NCBI GenBank assembly: GCA_036387415.1
Contig: DASVTU010000039.1
Location: 1,054,001 to 1,118,000 of the forward strand
DNA: 64,000 nt
Direction: 5' to 3'
Origin: DASVTU01 sp036387415
GTDB lineage: Bacteria; Acidobacteriota; Blastocatellia; Pyrinomonadales; Pyrinomonadaceae
In this document: positions 1 through 8,246 of the stretch, piece after piece
Layout of the letters: each line of letters starts with the position of its first letter
Position numbering within the stretch: the first letter of the stretch is position 1
Position numbers and translations under genes: made by a program
The notes under the pieces: model-generated
Database searches by the model: none
What the model saw: the letters and a program-made list of their open reading frames with translations, nothing else
What the model was told of the DNA's origin: nothing

Positions 1-1
1 A

Positions 2-751
2 CTCACATGGTGGTTCGACCATCACCAGTCGGCATTTCTCTCCGCCGATGACGAGGCGCACTTTCGCGGCGATGCGTCGGGCAAAAAGTTTTGGGATGCG
101 GAGAGCAAATCGTGCACGGAATTTATCGCGCTGGTGGCGCGCGAGCATTTCCAGTTTGACGACGCGCAACTCGCGCCGCTCGTCCACTGGGCGCACATCA
201 TCGACGGCGCGCTCTACGATTCGCCCTCACAAGTCGTCGAACTCGCCGCGCCCGCGCTTCAGTTGATGCAGGTCATCGAAAACGTCGCCGAGGATGATTT
301 TATCGAATGGCTGATACGCGAACTCACTGTGCGTTCGCTCGATGATGTGGCGAACGACGCGGAAGTGCAACGACGCTTTCAACCGATTCTCGCGCAGCAT
401 CTCCAAACGCTCGAAACCATCCGCCGCAAGATTACCTACGCGCGCGGCGTCACGCATTTCGACCTCGTTGATGAAGGCATCGAAGGCTTCAACAAGTTCA
501 TCCCCTATTATATTCATCCCGAAACGACCTATTCGGTCGCCGTCACGCGCGGCACGAAGCGCACCAAAATCTCGGTCGGCTCGAACCCCTTCAGCCCGCG
601 CCCGCGCCGTCATAACATCGCCTCCATCTGCGAACGCTACGGCGGCGGCGGCCATGCCGTCGTCGGCGCAGTCTCTCTCGGAGCAGACGAAATCGCACGC
701 GCACGCGACATCGCACGCGAAGTCGTCGCGGAATTGTCGGAAGACAAGTGA
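2..751 (+). CDS. DHH-family phosphoesterase, C-terminal part (5' truncated by window edge)
   Basis: The frame is open from the window edge, so the gene begins upstream. The first visible residues read WFDHHQSAF, containing the His-His of a DHH-type phosphoesterase. The C-terminus has the glycine-rich GGGGHAVVGA motif typical of the DHHA1 substrate-binding subdomain. DHH/DHHA1 enzymes are manganese-dependent hydrolases that act on short RNA ends, cyclic dinucleotide products or phosphoesters; which substrate applies here cannot be read from the fragment. It lacks the very N-terminal DHH metal motif because that part is outside the window. It converges on the aminopeptidase gene across a long inverted repeat that already begins in its last codons. 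Confidence 0.85.
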   Translation, partial: LTWWFDHHQSAFLSADDEAHFRGDASGKKFWDAESKSCTEFIALVAREHFQFDDAQLAPLVHWAHIIDGALYDSPSQVVELAAPALQLMQVIENVAEDDFIEWLIRELTVRSLDDVANDAEVQRRFQPILAQHLQTLETIRRKITYARGVTHFDLVDEGIEGFNKFIPYYIHPETTYSVAVTRGTKRTKISVGSNPFSPRPRRHNIASICERYGGGGHAVVGAVSLGADEIARARDIAREVVAELSEDK

Positions 752-868
752 GCAGTAAGCGGTGAGCAGTAAAAAAGTAAGCAGCGAACAATCGGCATTG
801 AAGGAATAAGTGCCTGTCGTTCACTGCTTACTTCTCTTTTAACTGCTTACCGCTCACTGCTCACTGTC
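743..868. repeat. Heptad inverted repeat, family A (gtaagca/gtgagca)
   Basis: The left arm (743-789) is a tandem of degenerate 7-mers such as gtgagca, gtaagcg and gtaagca. The right arm (819-868) is its imperfect reverse complement, and the loop is 29 nt. It lies between convergent genes. The left arm contains the stop of the DHH gene and the right arm abuts the stop of pepP, so it may serve as a bidirectional terminator. Confidence 0.85.
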
Positions 869-2167
869 TTACCGCGCCATCAGTTTTTCAATCTCGTCAA
901 TCTGTTTCGGGGCTTCGTCGGTGAGGACGCGTCGGCCTTCGTCGGTAACGAGCACGTCGTCTTCGATGCGGATGCCGATGCCGCGATACTTGTCCGGGAC
1001 AGCTTCGGCGTCCGACGCGATGTAGAGGCCAGGTTCAATTGTGATAACGATGCCGGCTTCGAGCGGGCGCGGTTGTCCGTCGAGTTGGTAGCGCCCAACG
1101 TCGTGCACGTCCATGCCGAGATAGTGGCTGAGTCGGTGCATGTAGAAACGTTTATACGTCTCCTCTTCAATCAACTTCTGCGGGTCGCCTTCGAGCAGGC
1201 CGAGACGCACCATGCCTGCGGTCAGAATTTCGACCGAACGATTGTGCAGTTCGTCAATCGTCACGCCGGGCTTGACCATCTCGATGCAGGTGGTTTGCGC
1301 TTCGAGGACGAGTTCATAGATGTCGCGTTGGGCGTCGGTGAAGCGACCGTTGATGGGGAATGTGCGTGTGATGTCGGAGGCATAGCCGCCGTATTCAGCG
1401 CCTGCGTCGATGAGCAGGAGTTCGCCGTCGAGCAGTGTGGCGTCGTTGCTGATGTAGTGGAGGATGGTCGCGTTGGGGCCGCTGCCGACAATCGAACTAT
1501 ACGCGGGAGCCGACGCGCCGTTGCGACGAAATACATACTCGATGAGGGCTTCAATCTCATACTCTTTGAGGCCGGGGCGTGCCGTCTTCATCGCTTCGCG
1601 GTGAGCTTCGGCGGCGATGTCGGCGGAGCGTTTCATGGTTTCGATTTCCGCGTCGGACTTGATGAGGCGCATCTCATGAATGATTGCGCCGGGGTCTGTA
1701 ATGGACTCCGGCGGCATGATGCCGCGACGCACGCCCGCCCTCATGCGACGGATTTGACTGACCAACATCTCGTCAAGTTCGGCGTCTGCGCCGAGGCGAT
1801 AGTAGAGTTGCCGCGCGTTGTTAATGAGGTCGCCGAGTTTTTCGGGAAACTCCGCGAAGGTGAAGGCCGCGTCCGCGCCGTACTGCTCCTTCGCGCCGTC
1901 GGTGCCCGCGCGCCGACCGTCCCAAATTTCGCGTTCGGGGTCGCGCGGTCGCACGAAAAGCATGTATGGATGCTCCTTGTGCGCGGGCGCGATGACGGCG
2001 ATGGATTCGGGTTCCTCGAAGCCTGTCAGGTAGTAAAAATCGGAATCCTGTCGATAACGAAAGTGCGTGTCGTTGGAGCGCGTCGCTTCACGCGCGCCCG
2101 CGAGAATGGCGACGGAATTTTCATCCATCCGCCGCATGAATTCCGCGAGTTGGGGTCGTCGCATCAA
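869..2167 (-). CDS. pepP: Xaa-Pro aminopeptidase (M24B family)
   Basis: This is a cytosolic metallo-aminopeptidase that removes N-terminal residues preceding proline. It has 432 residues, close to the family length. An N-terminal creatinase-like domain (about 1-150, with the typical NDTHFRYRQDSDFYYLTGF-type segment near 32-50) precedes the pita-bread catalytic domain. The five expected metal ligands are visible: Asp254 and Asp265, His348 in HRLSHYLGMDVHD, Glu378 in ITIEPG and Glu402 in RIEDD. The start has two tandem Met codons; either could be used. It is divergent from the aldehyde dehydrogenase gene and monocistronic as far as can be seen. Confidence 0.95.
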   Translation of the reverse strand: MMRRPQLAEFMRRMDENSVAILAGAREATRSNDTHFRYRQDSDFYYLTGFEEPESIAVIAPAHKEHPYMLFVRPRDPEREIWDGRRAGTDGAKEQYGADAAFTFAEFPEKLGDLINNARQLYYRLGADAELDEMLVSQIRRMRAGVRRGIMPPESITDPGAIIHEMRLIKSDAEIETMKRSADIAAEAHREAMKTARPGLKEYEIEALIEYVFRRNGASAPAYSSIVGSGPNATILHYISNDATLLDGELLLIDAGAEYGGYASDITRTFPINGRFTDAQRDIYELVLEAQTTCIEMVKPGVTIDELHNRSVEILTAGMVRLGLLEGDPQKLIEEETYKRFYMHRLSHYLGMDVHDVGRYQLDGQPRPLEAGIVITIEPGLYIASDAEAVPDKYRGIGIRIEDDVLVTDEGRRVLTDEAPKQIDEIEKLMAR

Positions 2168-2233
2168 ATCTCTCCCTCTGATTAAATTTCACCTCCGAAG
2201 TTTAACGGAGAACTCAGCCACCACAAAGTTATC

Positions 2234-2254
2234 GCGGATTGCGGATTGCGGATT
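2234..2254. repeat. Short heptad direct repeat, family F (gcggatt x3)
   Basis: Three exact head-to-tail copies of gcggatt lie in the divergent pepP/aldehyde dehydrogenase promoter region, just upstream of the aldehyde dehydrogenase ribosome-binding site. No complementary arm is present here. The same 7-mer builds the inverted repeats near 30.1 kb and 48.3 kb. Confidence 0.8.
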
Positions 2255-2295
2255 ACAGAAAGGAGCGCAATAATTCCGCGAGGAGAAACAAAACG

Positions 2296-3960
2296 ATGGC
2301 AACACAAATTTCCTCCACAATCGACGCCACGCCTTCAACCGCAACGACGGATGCGACCGACGCGCCGCAAGAGATGACGGCGACAACAACGACCGACGAA
2401 ATCGTGTCGTTTAATCCGGCGACGGGCGAGGAGATTGGACGCGTTCCCGTTCGTTCGGCGGAGGATGTGGCGCGTGCGGTCGAGCGTGCGCGCAGGGCGC
2501 AAGCATCGTGGCGCGAGTTGTCGTATGTTGAGCGCGGTCGCGTCGTGATGCGTGCACGCGAGATAGTGCTTGGGGAGATGGACGAGATTGCCACGCTGGT
2601 TTCACGCGAATCGGGCAAGCCCGTCGCGGAAGCCATGATGATGGAACTTGCGCCGACGCTCGACCTGATGCGCTTCTTTGCGCGCGGGACGACGAAACTC
2701 CTGCGTGATGAAAAATTGGACATCGGCCAATACGGGCTGATGGGTCGCTCGTCGCGCATCATTTATAAGCCGCTCGGAGTGGTCGGCATTATCTCGCCGT
2801 GGAATTTTCCGTGGGCGATTCCGCTCGGCGAAGTTGTCATGGCTTTGATGGCGGGCAACGCGGTCGTGCTCAAACCGAGCGAACTGACGCCGTTTGTGGG
2901 TCTGAAAATCGCGGACGTGTTTCGTCGCGCGGAGTTGCCGGAAGGCTTGTTGGAAATCATGACGGGTGACGGTTCGACGGGCGCGGCGCTGGCACAAGCG
3001 CGTGTCGATAAAATCATGTTCACGGGAAGCGTGGCGACGGGCAGACGCGTCGCCGCCGCAGCCGCACAGACGCTTACGCCCGTCGTGCTCGAACTCGGCG
3101 GCAAAGACCCGATGATTGTGCTCGAAGATGCAGACCTTGAAGCGGCGGCGAGCGCGGCGGTGTGGGGCGCGTTCGCCAATTCGGGTCAGGCATGCGCGTC
3201 GGTCGAGCGTTGCTATGTGCAGGAAGGCATCGCGGAGCGTTTCACCGAGCGCGTCGTGGCGTTGACTCGCTCTCTACGGCAGGACATCGGCACGCGCGAA
3301 GGCACGGATGTCGGCGCGATGTCGAGCGAACGACAACTACGCACGGTGGAGGAACACGTCGCCGATGCGGTCGCGCGTGGTGCGCGTGTGCTCGCGGGCG
3401 GCGGGCGTCCGCGCAGTAGTAGTAGCGGTGTCGCGCCGCAGGGCGGCACGTTTCATGAACCGACGGTGCTCACAGGCGTCACGCATGAGATGAGCGTGAT
3501 GCGTGAGGAGACGTTCGGGCCTGTGCTGCCGTTGATGACGTTCGGGACGGAGGAGGAAGCCGTCAGGCTCGCCAACGACAGCCCGTTTGGTCTGACGGCG
3601 AGCGTCTGGACAAATGACATCGCGCGGGGCAAACGTCTCGCCGCGCGCATCGAAGCCGGAACCGTGATGGTCAACGAAGTGCTCTACACACACGGCATCG
3701 CGCAGGCTCCGTGGGGCGGAGTCAAGCAGAGTGGTCTGGGACGCACGCATGGACGTCTCGGTCTGCTCGAAATGGTCGCGCCCTATCACATCCACGTCAA
3801 TCGTCTCGCACGCTTCCAAGACCTCTGGTGGTTTCACTACACGCCGCATGCCGCCGCGCTCTTTCGCCAACTCGCACGCCGCTTCTCCACCGGCAACCCG
3901 TTACAAACCATGCGCCTCACGCCCAACATGATTCGACGTTTCTTCGAGCGACGAAGATAA
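2296..3960 (+). CDS. Aldehyde dehydrogenase family protein (NAD(P)-dependent)
   Basis: The enzyme should oxidise an aldehyde to its acid with NAD(P)+; the substrate is not predictable. The start chosen is the ATG at 2296, preceded by cgaggag, rather than an in-frame TTG at 2239 that lies in a heptad repeat. The 554 residues include the catalytic Cys300 in NSGQACASVER, the general base Glu266 in VLELGGK and Asn170 in SPWNFPW. Residues 1-33 are a Thr/Ala-rich low-complexity leader. The last about 60 residues form a basic and aromatic extension beyond the usual aldehyde dehydrogenase core, ending in FFERRR; it might be a membrane-peripheral tail. A heptad inverted repeat follows the stop. Confidence 0.95.
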   Translation: MATQISSTIDATPSTATTDATDAPQEMTATTTTDEIVSFNPATGEEIGRVPVRSAEDVARAVERARRAQASWRELSYVERGRVVMRAREIVLGEMDEIATLVSRESGKPVAEAMMMELAPTLDLMRFFARGTTKLLRDEKLDIGQYGLMGRSSRIIYKPLGVVGIISPWNFPWAIPLGEVVMALMAGNAVVLKPSELTPFVGLKIADVFRRAELPEGLLEIMTGDGSTGAALAQARVDKIMFTGSVATGRRVAAAAAQTLTPVVLELGGKDPMIVLEDADLEAAASAAVWGAFANSGQACASVERCYVQEGIAERFTERVVALTRSLRQDIGTREGTDVGAMSSERQLRTVEEHVADAVARGARVLAGGGRPRSSSSGVAPQGGTFHEPTVLTGVTHEMSVMREETFGPVLPLMTFGTEEEAVRLANDSPFGLTASVWTNDIARGKRLAARIEAGTVMVNEVLYTHGIAQAPWGGVKQSGLGRTHGRLGLLEMVAPYHIHVNRLARFQDLWWFHYTPHAAALFRQLARRFSTGNPLQTMRLTPNMIRRFFERRR

Positions 3961-3964
3961 AACT

Positions 3965-4077
3965 TTAGCCACAGAGACACAGAGAAAGACGAAAGGTAAA
4001 AGGCAAAGGGTAAAAAGAAACCTCTCTTTTTATCCTTTACCCTTTCGCCCTTTTCCGCTCTGTGTCTCTGTGGCTAA
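3965..4077. repeat. Heptad inverted repeat, composite H+E
   Basis: The left arm (3965-4020) starts ttagccacagagacacagag and continues as aaggtaa/aaggcaa 7-mers. The right arm (4023-4077) is its reverse complement with few mismatches, and only a few bases separate the arms. The same modular order, cacagag block outside and aagg block inside, recurs near 28.7 kb. Confidence 0.9.
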
Positions 4078-4417
4078 TTTTCGTAGGCCGCGCGAGAGTA
4101 GCTTTTTCGACTTGCAGGATTGGCGAAACATGCGTATATTGCGCGTTCCCCCGAATAACATTACGGACTGACCCCTCACGGGTCGCTTCTTGCCTCAATT
4201 AAACACCCGACTTGCTGCGCGGCGAGCCTCGAACATCAGGCATGGCCTCAACGTGTCTGAAGCTCTGCGACGGCTTGCGCTTTCTGCCTTCGAGAAAGGT
4301 CTGCGATGGTTGTTGTTCCCATCACCAAACTTACTTCACGCAACGGAGGCGCGTCCGTGCGGGCGACCGAACCTCTGTTGCTACGCCCACCTTCTCACCT
4401 AACTTCTGGAGGAACGA
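4078..4417 (+). other. Long leader of the subtilase gene, no gene seen
   Basis: About 340 bases carry no convincing coding frame. A small perfect hairpin (GACCC/GGGTC, 4170-4184) is the only obvious structure. The region ends in a good ribosome-binding site, ctggaggaacg, before the ATG at 4418. I could not match it to a known riboswitch. It may be an untranslated leader or simply hold the promoter. Confidence 0.4.
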
Positions 4418-5959
4418 ATGAAGAAATTTTTGGCTTTACTGGCGGTGATAATTTTTTGCGTCGCCGCGTCCATTTCCCTGCCCACCACGGTCAACAGTCA
4501 AGGTAATTCCGCGAAAGACAAAATCCGTAAAAAACAGAATCGCGTCGCCAACCAATACATCGTCGTGCTCAAAGATACGTACGCCGGAGAGAAGGGTTTG
4601 ACATCCTTCGCGCCCGTCGTCGCAGAAGACATGGCACGCGCCTACGGCGGCGAAGTCATGCACGTTTACCAGAACACGATTCAGGGTTTCTCCGTTCGCA
4701 TGCCTGAAGAAGTGGCGTTGCGTCTGAGCGAAGACCCGCGCATCGAATACATCGAAGAAAACGGTACCAAGAAAGCCGACACCACGCAGACCAGTGCACC
4801 GTGGGGACTCGACCGCATCGACCAACGCGACCGCCCGCTTGACGGTCAATACAACTACACGCCGACGGGCGCGGGCGTCCACGTCTACGTCATCGACACA
4901 GGCATCCGCACGACGCACGGACAGTTCGGCGGTCGTGCCAACAAGGTCTTCGATGCGATGGGTGACGGGCAGGGCGGCAACGACTGCAACGGCCACGGCA
5001 CACACGTCGCAGGCACCGTCGGCGGCTCGACCTACGGCGTCGCTAAAGGCGTCTCGCTTCATGCCGTGCGCGTGCTCGATTGCAACGGCGACGGCACTGA
5101 CGCCACCGTCATCGCAGGCGTCGATTGGGTCACGGCCAACCGCATCAGCCCCGCGGTCGCCAACATGAGTCTCGGCGGCGGCGCATCCTCCGCGCTCGAC
5201 ACCGCCGTGCAGAATTCCATCAACGCCGGTGTGACCTACGCCGTCGCCGCCGGAAACGACTACGGCCTGAACGCCTGCAACTATTCGCCCGCGCGCGTCG
5301 CCGCCGCCATCACCGTCGGCTCGACCACTTCGACCGATGCCAAGTCCGACTTCTCCAACATCGGCACGTGCCTCGACATCTTCGCGCCCGGCTCAAGCAT
5401 CCAGTCGGCTTGGTACACCTCCGACACGGCGACCAACACCATCAGCGGCACTTCGATGGCGACGCCGCATGTCGCCGGAGTCGCCGCGCTCTATCTCCAA
5501 AACAACCCGACCGCCTCGCCCGCCACCGTCGCCAATCAAATCATCTCGACAGCGACGACCGGAAAAGTAACAGGCGCGGGCACGGGTTCACCGAACCGTC
5601 TGTTGTATTCGTTGCTCACCACGGGCGGCGGAGGCGGCGGCGCACCCTGCACTAATTGCACGCTCTACACAGGCTCGCTCGGCTTCACAGGCGACTACGA
5701 CTACCATCCGAACGGCACTTACTACTACAGCAGCGTCTCCGGCACTCACAAAGGCTGGCTGCGCGGCCCCACCTCCGGCGCTGACTTCGACCTTTACTTG
5801 CAGAAATGGAACGGCTCGGCGTGGGTCATCGTCGCGCGCGGCGAAACCGCCACGTCCAACGAAGACGTGACCTATAGCGGCACCGCAGGCTATTACCAGT
5901 GGCAGATTTACTCCTACAGCGGTTCCGGCAGCTACAACTTCTGGATTCAGAAGCCCTAG
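4418..5959 (+). CDS. Secreted S8 subtilisin/proteinase K-like peptidase with PPC domain
   Basis: This is an exported serine endopeptidase of 513 residues. Residues 1-28 look like a signal peptide (Lys-Lys, hydrophobic run, then VNSQG). An I9-type propeptide follows (about 45-115, starting QYIVVLKD). The catalytic triad is visible as Asp160 in VYVIDTGI, His193 in NGHGTHVAGT and Ser346 in SGTSMATPHVAG, with oxyanion Asn280 in AAGND. This arrangement is proteinase-K-like. A Gly-rich linker (403-408) leads to a C-terminal beta domain (411-513) resembling bacterial pre-peptidase C-terminal (PPC) domains, often involved in secretion or substrate binding. A ribosome-binding site lies 7 bases before the start. 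Confidence 0.95.
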   Translation: MKKFLALLAVIIFCVAASISLPTTVNSQGNSAKDKIRKKQNRVANQYIVVLKDTYAGEKGLTSFAPVVAEDMARAYGGEVMHVYQNTIQGFSVRMPEEVALRLSEDPRIEYIEENGTKKADTTQTSAPWGLDRIDQRDRPLDGQYNYTPTGAGVHVYVIDTGIRTTHGQFGGRANKVFDAMGDGQGGNDCNGHGTHVAGTVGGSTYGVAKGVSLHAVRVLDCNGDGTDATVIAGVDWVTANRISPAVANMSLGGGASSALDTAVQNSINAGVTYAVAAGNDYGLNACNYSPARVAAAITVGSTTSTDAKSDFSNIGTCLDIFAPGSSIQSAWYTSDTATNTISGTSMATPHVAGVAALYLQNNPTASPATVANQIISTATTGKVTGAGTGSPNRLLYSLLTTGGGGGGAPCTNCTLYTGSLGFTGDYDYHPNGTYYYSSVSGTHKGWLRGPTSGADFDLYLQKWNGSAWVIVARGETATSNEDVTYSGTAGYYQWQIYSYSGSGSYNFWIQKP

Positions 5960-5960
5960 C

Positions 5961-6053
5961 GAAATGAAAAATTAAAAGTGGCAAAGGCAAAAGTGAAGAT
6001 GAACGCAAGCTGCTCTCTTCACTTTTGCCTTTCTTTTTTGCATTTTTAATTTT
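5961..6053. repeat. Heptad inverted repeat, family E
   Basis: The left arm (5961-5999, aaatgaa/aaattaa/aaaggca units) pairs with 6016-6053; the loop is 16 nt. Pyrimidine-rich 7-mers continue for about 60 bases after it. It starts directly after the subtilase stop codon. Confidence 0.85.
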
Positions 6054-6174
6054 CCCTTTTCAACTTCTCCACCTTTTTACTTTTGCCTATGCCTCCGCTT
6101 GAGCGTTTGCCTTTTTCCTTGTTACTTTAGTTCTCGCTCGGCGATATTTTTATGTTTCGAGGTTTGATTAAAGT

Positions 6175-7332
6175 TTGCTCCAACGTTTGATTCACGCGCA
6201 GGAAAAGGAACGCGCCGCGAGGGATACCAATCGTCTCGTCCGTCCATTCGAGTGGGGCACGTCGTTTATCGACGAACACGCCGCCACGACGAACGGCGAC
6301 GACGACCCGCGTCGTATCTTCCGCGAACACACCGAAAAGATTTTGCGTCACAGCGATGATTTCTACGCGCTCCCGCCCATCCACGATTACCGACTCAAGG
6401 ATGACGAACTGACTTGGACGAGTGCGGTCGAGACGCCTTCGCGCGAAAACAACACGGCTCGCGCACGCTTCTTCCCCGTGCCTGCTGCTGCCGACAAGTC
6501 GAACCGCGCGCCGAAGCGACCCGGCAGACGCGGCGGACGGCGTTCGCCGGAAGACGCAGGGAATGTTGAGAGGGATGGTGTAGCAGAATTGCAGGATGCG
6601 CGTGCGCGCGATGGACGCGAGAGGCGGCGCGCGGTGGTAGTCTTGCCGCAGTGGAATGCCGACAGCGAAGGCCACGTCGCACTGTGTCGCATCCTGAATC
6701 GTCTCGGCATCGCTGCGTTGCGCGTGACGCTTCCCTATCACGAAGCGCGTCGCCCACCCGAACTCGAACGTGCAGACTATCTCGTCAGCCCCAACATCGG
6801 TCGCACGATTCAATCCATGCGACAGGCCGTGCTCGACACGCGCGCCGCCGTCCGTTGGCTGCGCGAGCAGGGCGGCTTCGAGCGCGTCGGCATCGCGGGC
6901 ACAAGCATCGGTTCATGCACGGCCTTTCTCGCCTTCGCACACGACCCCACGATTGATGTCGGCGTCTTCAATCACGTCTCCGGCTACGTCGCCGATGTGG
7001 TTTGGCGCGGCATCTCGACTCAGCACGTACGCGAAGGCTTGGCCGACCAAATCTCACTCGAAGAACTACGCCAGCACTGGCTGCCCATCAGCCCCGTGCC
7101 CTTCGCGCAGAGACTTCTCCAAATGCCGTCGCGCCCCATGCGCTTCATCGCCGCGCGCTACGACCTCACCTTCCCGCGCGACCTCTCGCGTGATGTCATC
7201 GAAGTTGTCAGACGACTCGGCGTACCCGTCGATGTCGCGTGGCTGCCTTGCGGCCACTACACCAGCGGCGAACGTCCCTGGGTCTATCTCGACGGCTGGA
7301 AAATCGTCAACTACTTCAGAAAACACCTCTGA
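6175..7332 (+). CDS. Alpha/beta hydrolase (putative esterase/lipase-like)
   Basis: This 385-residue protein has an alpha/beta-hydrolase core in its second half. The nucleophile is Ser244 in AGTSIGS, and the likely acid and base are Asp330 in AARYD and His361 in PCGHYTSGE. The first about 150 residues are poorly conserved in appearance and include a basic, Gly/Arg-rich stretch (KRPGRRGGRR) that may be a linker. No signal peptide is evident. The only usable starts are TTG codons (6175 or 6187) because a stop lies just upstream; start confidence is low. The fold resembles the ABHD18/DUF2048 group of hydrolases, but substrate is unknown. Confidence 0.75.
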   Translation: MLQRLIHAQEKERAARDTNRLVRPFEWGTSFIDEHAATTNGDDDPRRIFREHTEKILRHSDDFYALPPIHDYRLKDDELTWTSAVETPSRENNTARARFFPVPAAADKSNRAPKRPGRRGGRRSPEDAGNVERDGVAELQDARARDGRERRRAVVVLPQWNADSEGHVALCRILNRLGIAALRVTLPYHEARRPPELERADYLVSPNIGRTIQSMRQAVLDTRAAVRWLREQGGFERVGIAGTSIGSCTAFLAFAHDPTIDVGVFNHVSGYVADVVWRGISTQHVREGLADQISLEELRQHWLPISPVPFAQRLLQMPSRPMRFIAARYDLTFPRDLSRDVIEVVRRLGVPVDVAWLPCGHYTSGERPWVYLDGWKIVNYFRKHL

Positions 7333-7334
7333 CA

Positions 7335-7423
7335 AGTAAGCGGTAAGGGGTAAGCAGCAAGCAGCAAAAGCGAAAAGCGCATTTGTGTTTTAACTGCTTA
7401 CCGCTCCCTGCTCACTGCTTACT
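7335..7423. repeat. Heptad inverted repeat, family A
   Basis: The left arm (7335-7370) has gtaagcg, gtaaggg, gtaagca and gcaagca units; the right arm (7388-7423) is the complement. It separates convergent genes and its right end overlaps the stop codon of the ABC ATPase gene. It is closely related to the element at 743-868. Confidence 0.85.
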
Positions 7424-8144
7424 ATTTCGCCAGATGAAAGAAAACGTCCTCGAAGGGCGCGTCTGCGAGGGCGACGCTGAGGCGGCGTAGTTCGGCGGGC
7501 GTCCCTTCGGCGACGAGACGACCCGCGCGCATGATGCCGACGCGATTGCAGACGCGTTCGACAAAACTCATGACGTGCGACGAGACGAGCACCGCGCGAC
7601 CGCGCTCGCGTTCCTGTTCGATGCGTTGGCGAAGTTTTCTCATCATCTCCACGTCAAGCCCGTTGAGTGGTTCGTCGAGCACAATCGCTTCGGGCGCGCC
7701 AATCATGGCGGCGGCCAGTCCGAGTTTTTTACGCATGCCGAGCGAATAACTACCGACCCACTTTCCCGAAACTTCCTTCAACTCGAAAAACTCAATCTCG
7801 CCGGAGATGCTCCCGGCATCCGTCTCCTTCAAACCCGCGACGAGCCGCAAAAATTCTTCGCCTGTCAGTCGCTCGTAAAGAAACAACTCTTCGGGCAGAT
7901 AGCCGACGTGATGTTTGGTCGAAGCGGCGCGCCGACGCATGTCTTCGCCGCAGACCACGATGCGCCCCTCGTCCGGCGCAGTGATGCCCGCAAGCATGCG
8001 AATCAAAGTTGACTTACCCGCCCCGTTTGCGCCCACTAGCCCGTAGACTTCACCCGCCGCGACCGCCAAACTCACATCATTCACCGCGACGAGTTGACCA
8101 TAACGTTTCGTCACGCCTTCAACCGCAATCAATGCCTCGTTCAA
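7422..8144 (-). CDS. ABC transporter ATP-binding protein
   Basis: This 240-residue ATPase subunit is likely part of an ABC-2 type exporter with the membrane protein encoded just upstream on the same strand. The Walker A motif is GANGAGKS (38-45), the signature is YSLGMRKK (133-140) and Walker B is AIVLDEP (153-159), followed by a switch His in SSHVMSF. The LNGLDV D-loop is present. The order is permease first (8247-9761) and ATPase second, separated by a heptad inverted repeat. Substrate is not predictable. Confidence 0.92.
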   Translation of the reverse strand: MNEALIAVEGVTKRYGQLVAVNDVSLAVAAGEVYGLVGANGAGKSTLIRMLAGITAPDEGRIVVCGEDMRRRAASTKHHVGYLPEELFLYERLTGEEFLRLVAGLKETDAGSISGEIEFFELKEVSGKWVGSYSLGMRKKLGLAAAMIGAPEAIVLDEPLNGLDVEMMRKLRQRIEQERERGRAVLVSSHVMSFVERVCNRVGIMRAGRLVAEGTPAELRRLSVALADAPFEDVFFHLAK

Positions 8145-8160
8145 GTTTCCTCCATGCTTT

Positions 8161-8245
8161 AAGAGATTGCTTCATTTCCCCACTGATTCATTTTCCCGTT
8201 GAAGAAATGAATCAATGAACCGATGAGACAATGAAGCAATCTCTT
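8161..8245. repeat. Heptad inverted repeat between ABC genes
   Basis: Left arm 8161-8194 and right arm 8201-8245 share aagagattgcttcat and its complement at their outer ends. The right arm reads in 7-nt steps (aagaaat, gaatcaa, tgaaccg, atgagac, aatgaag). Unlike the others, the pyrimidine-rich arm is on the left. It lies inside a two-gene minus-strand unit, so full termination here would separate permease from ATPase expression. Confidence 0.8.
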
Positions 8246-8246
8246 C

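Noticed and set aside
1073..2185. Long plus-strand frame opposite pepP
   Set aside because: It is antisense to an aminopeptidase with all metal ligands and shows no family resemblance.
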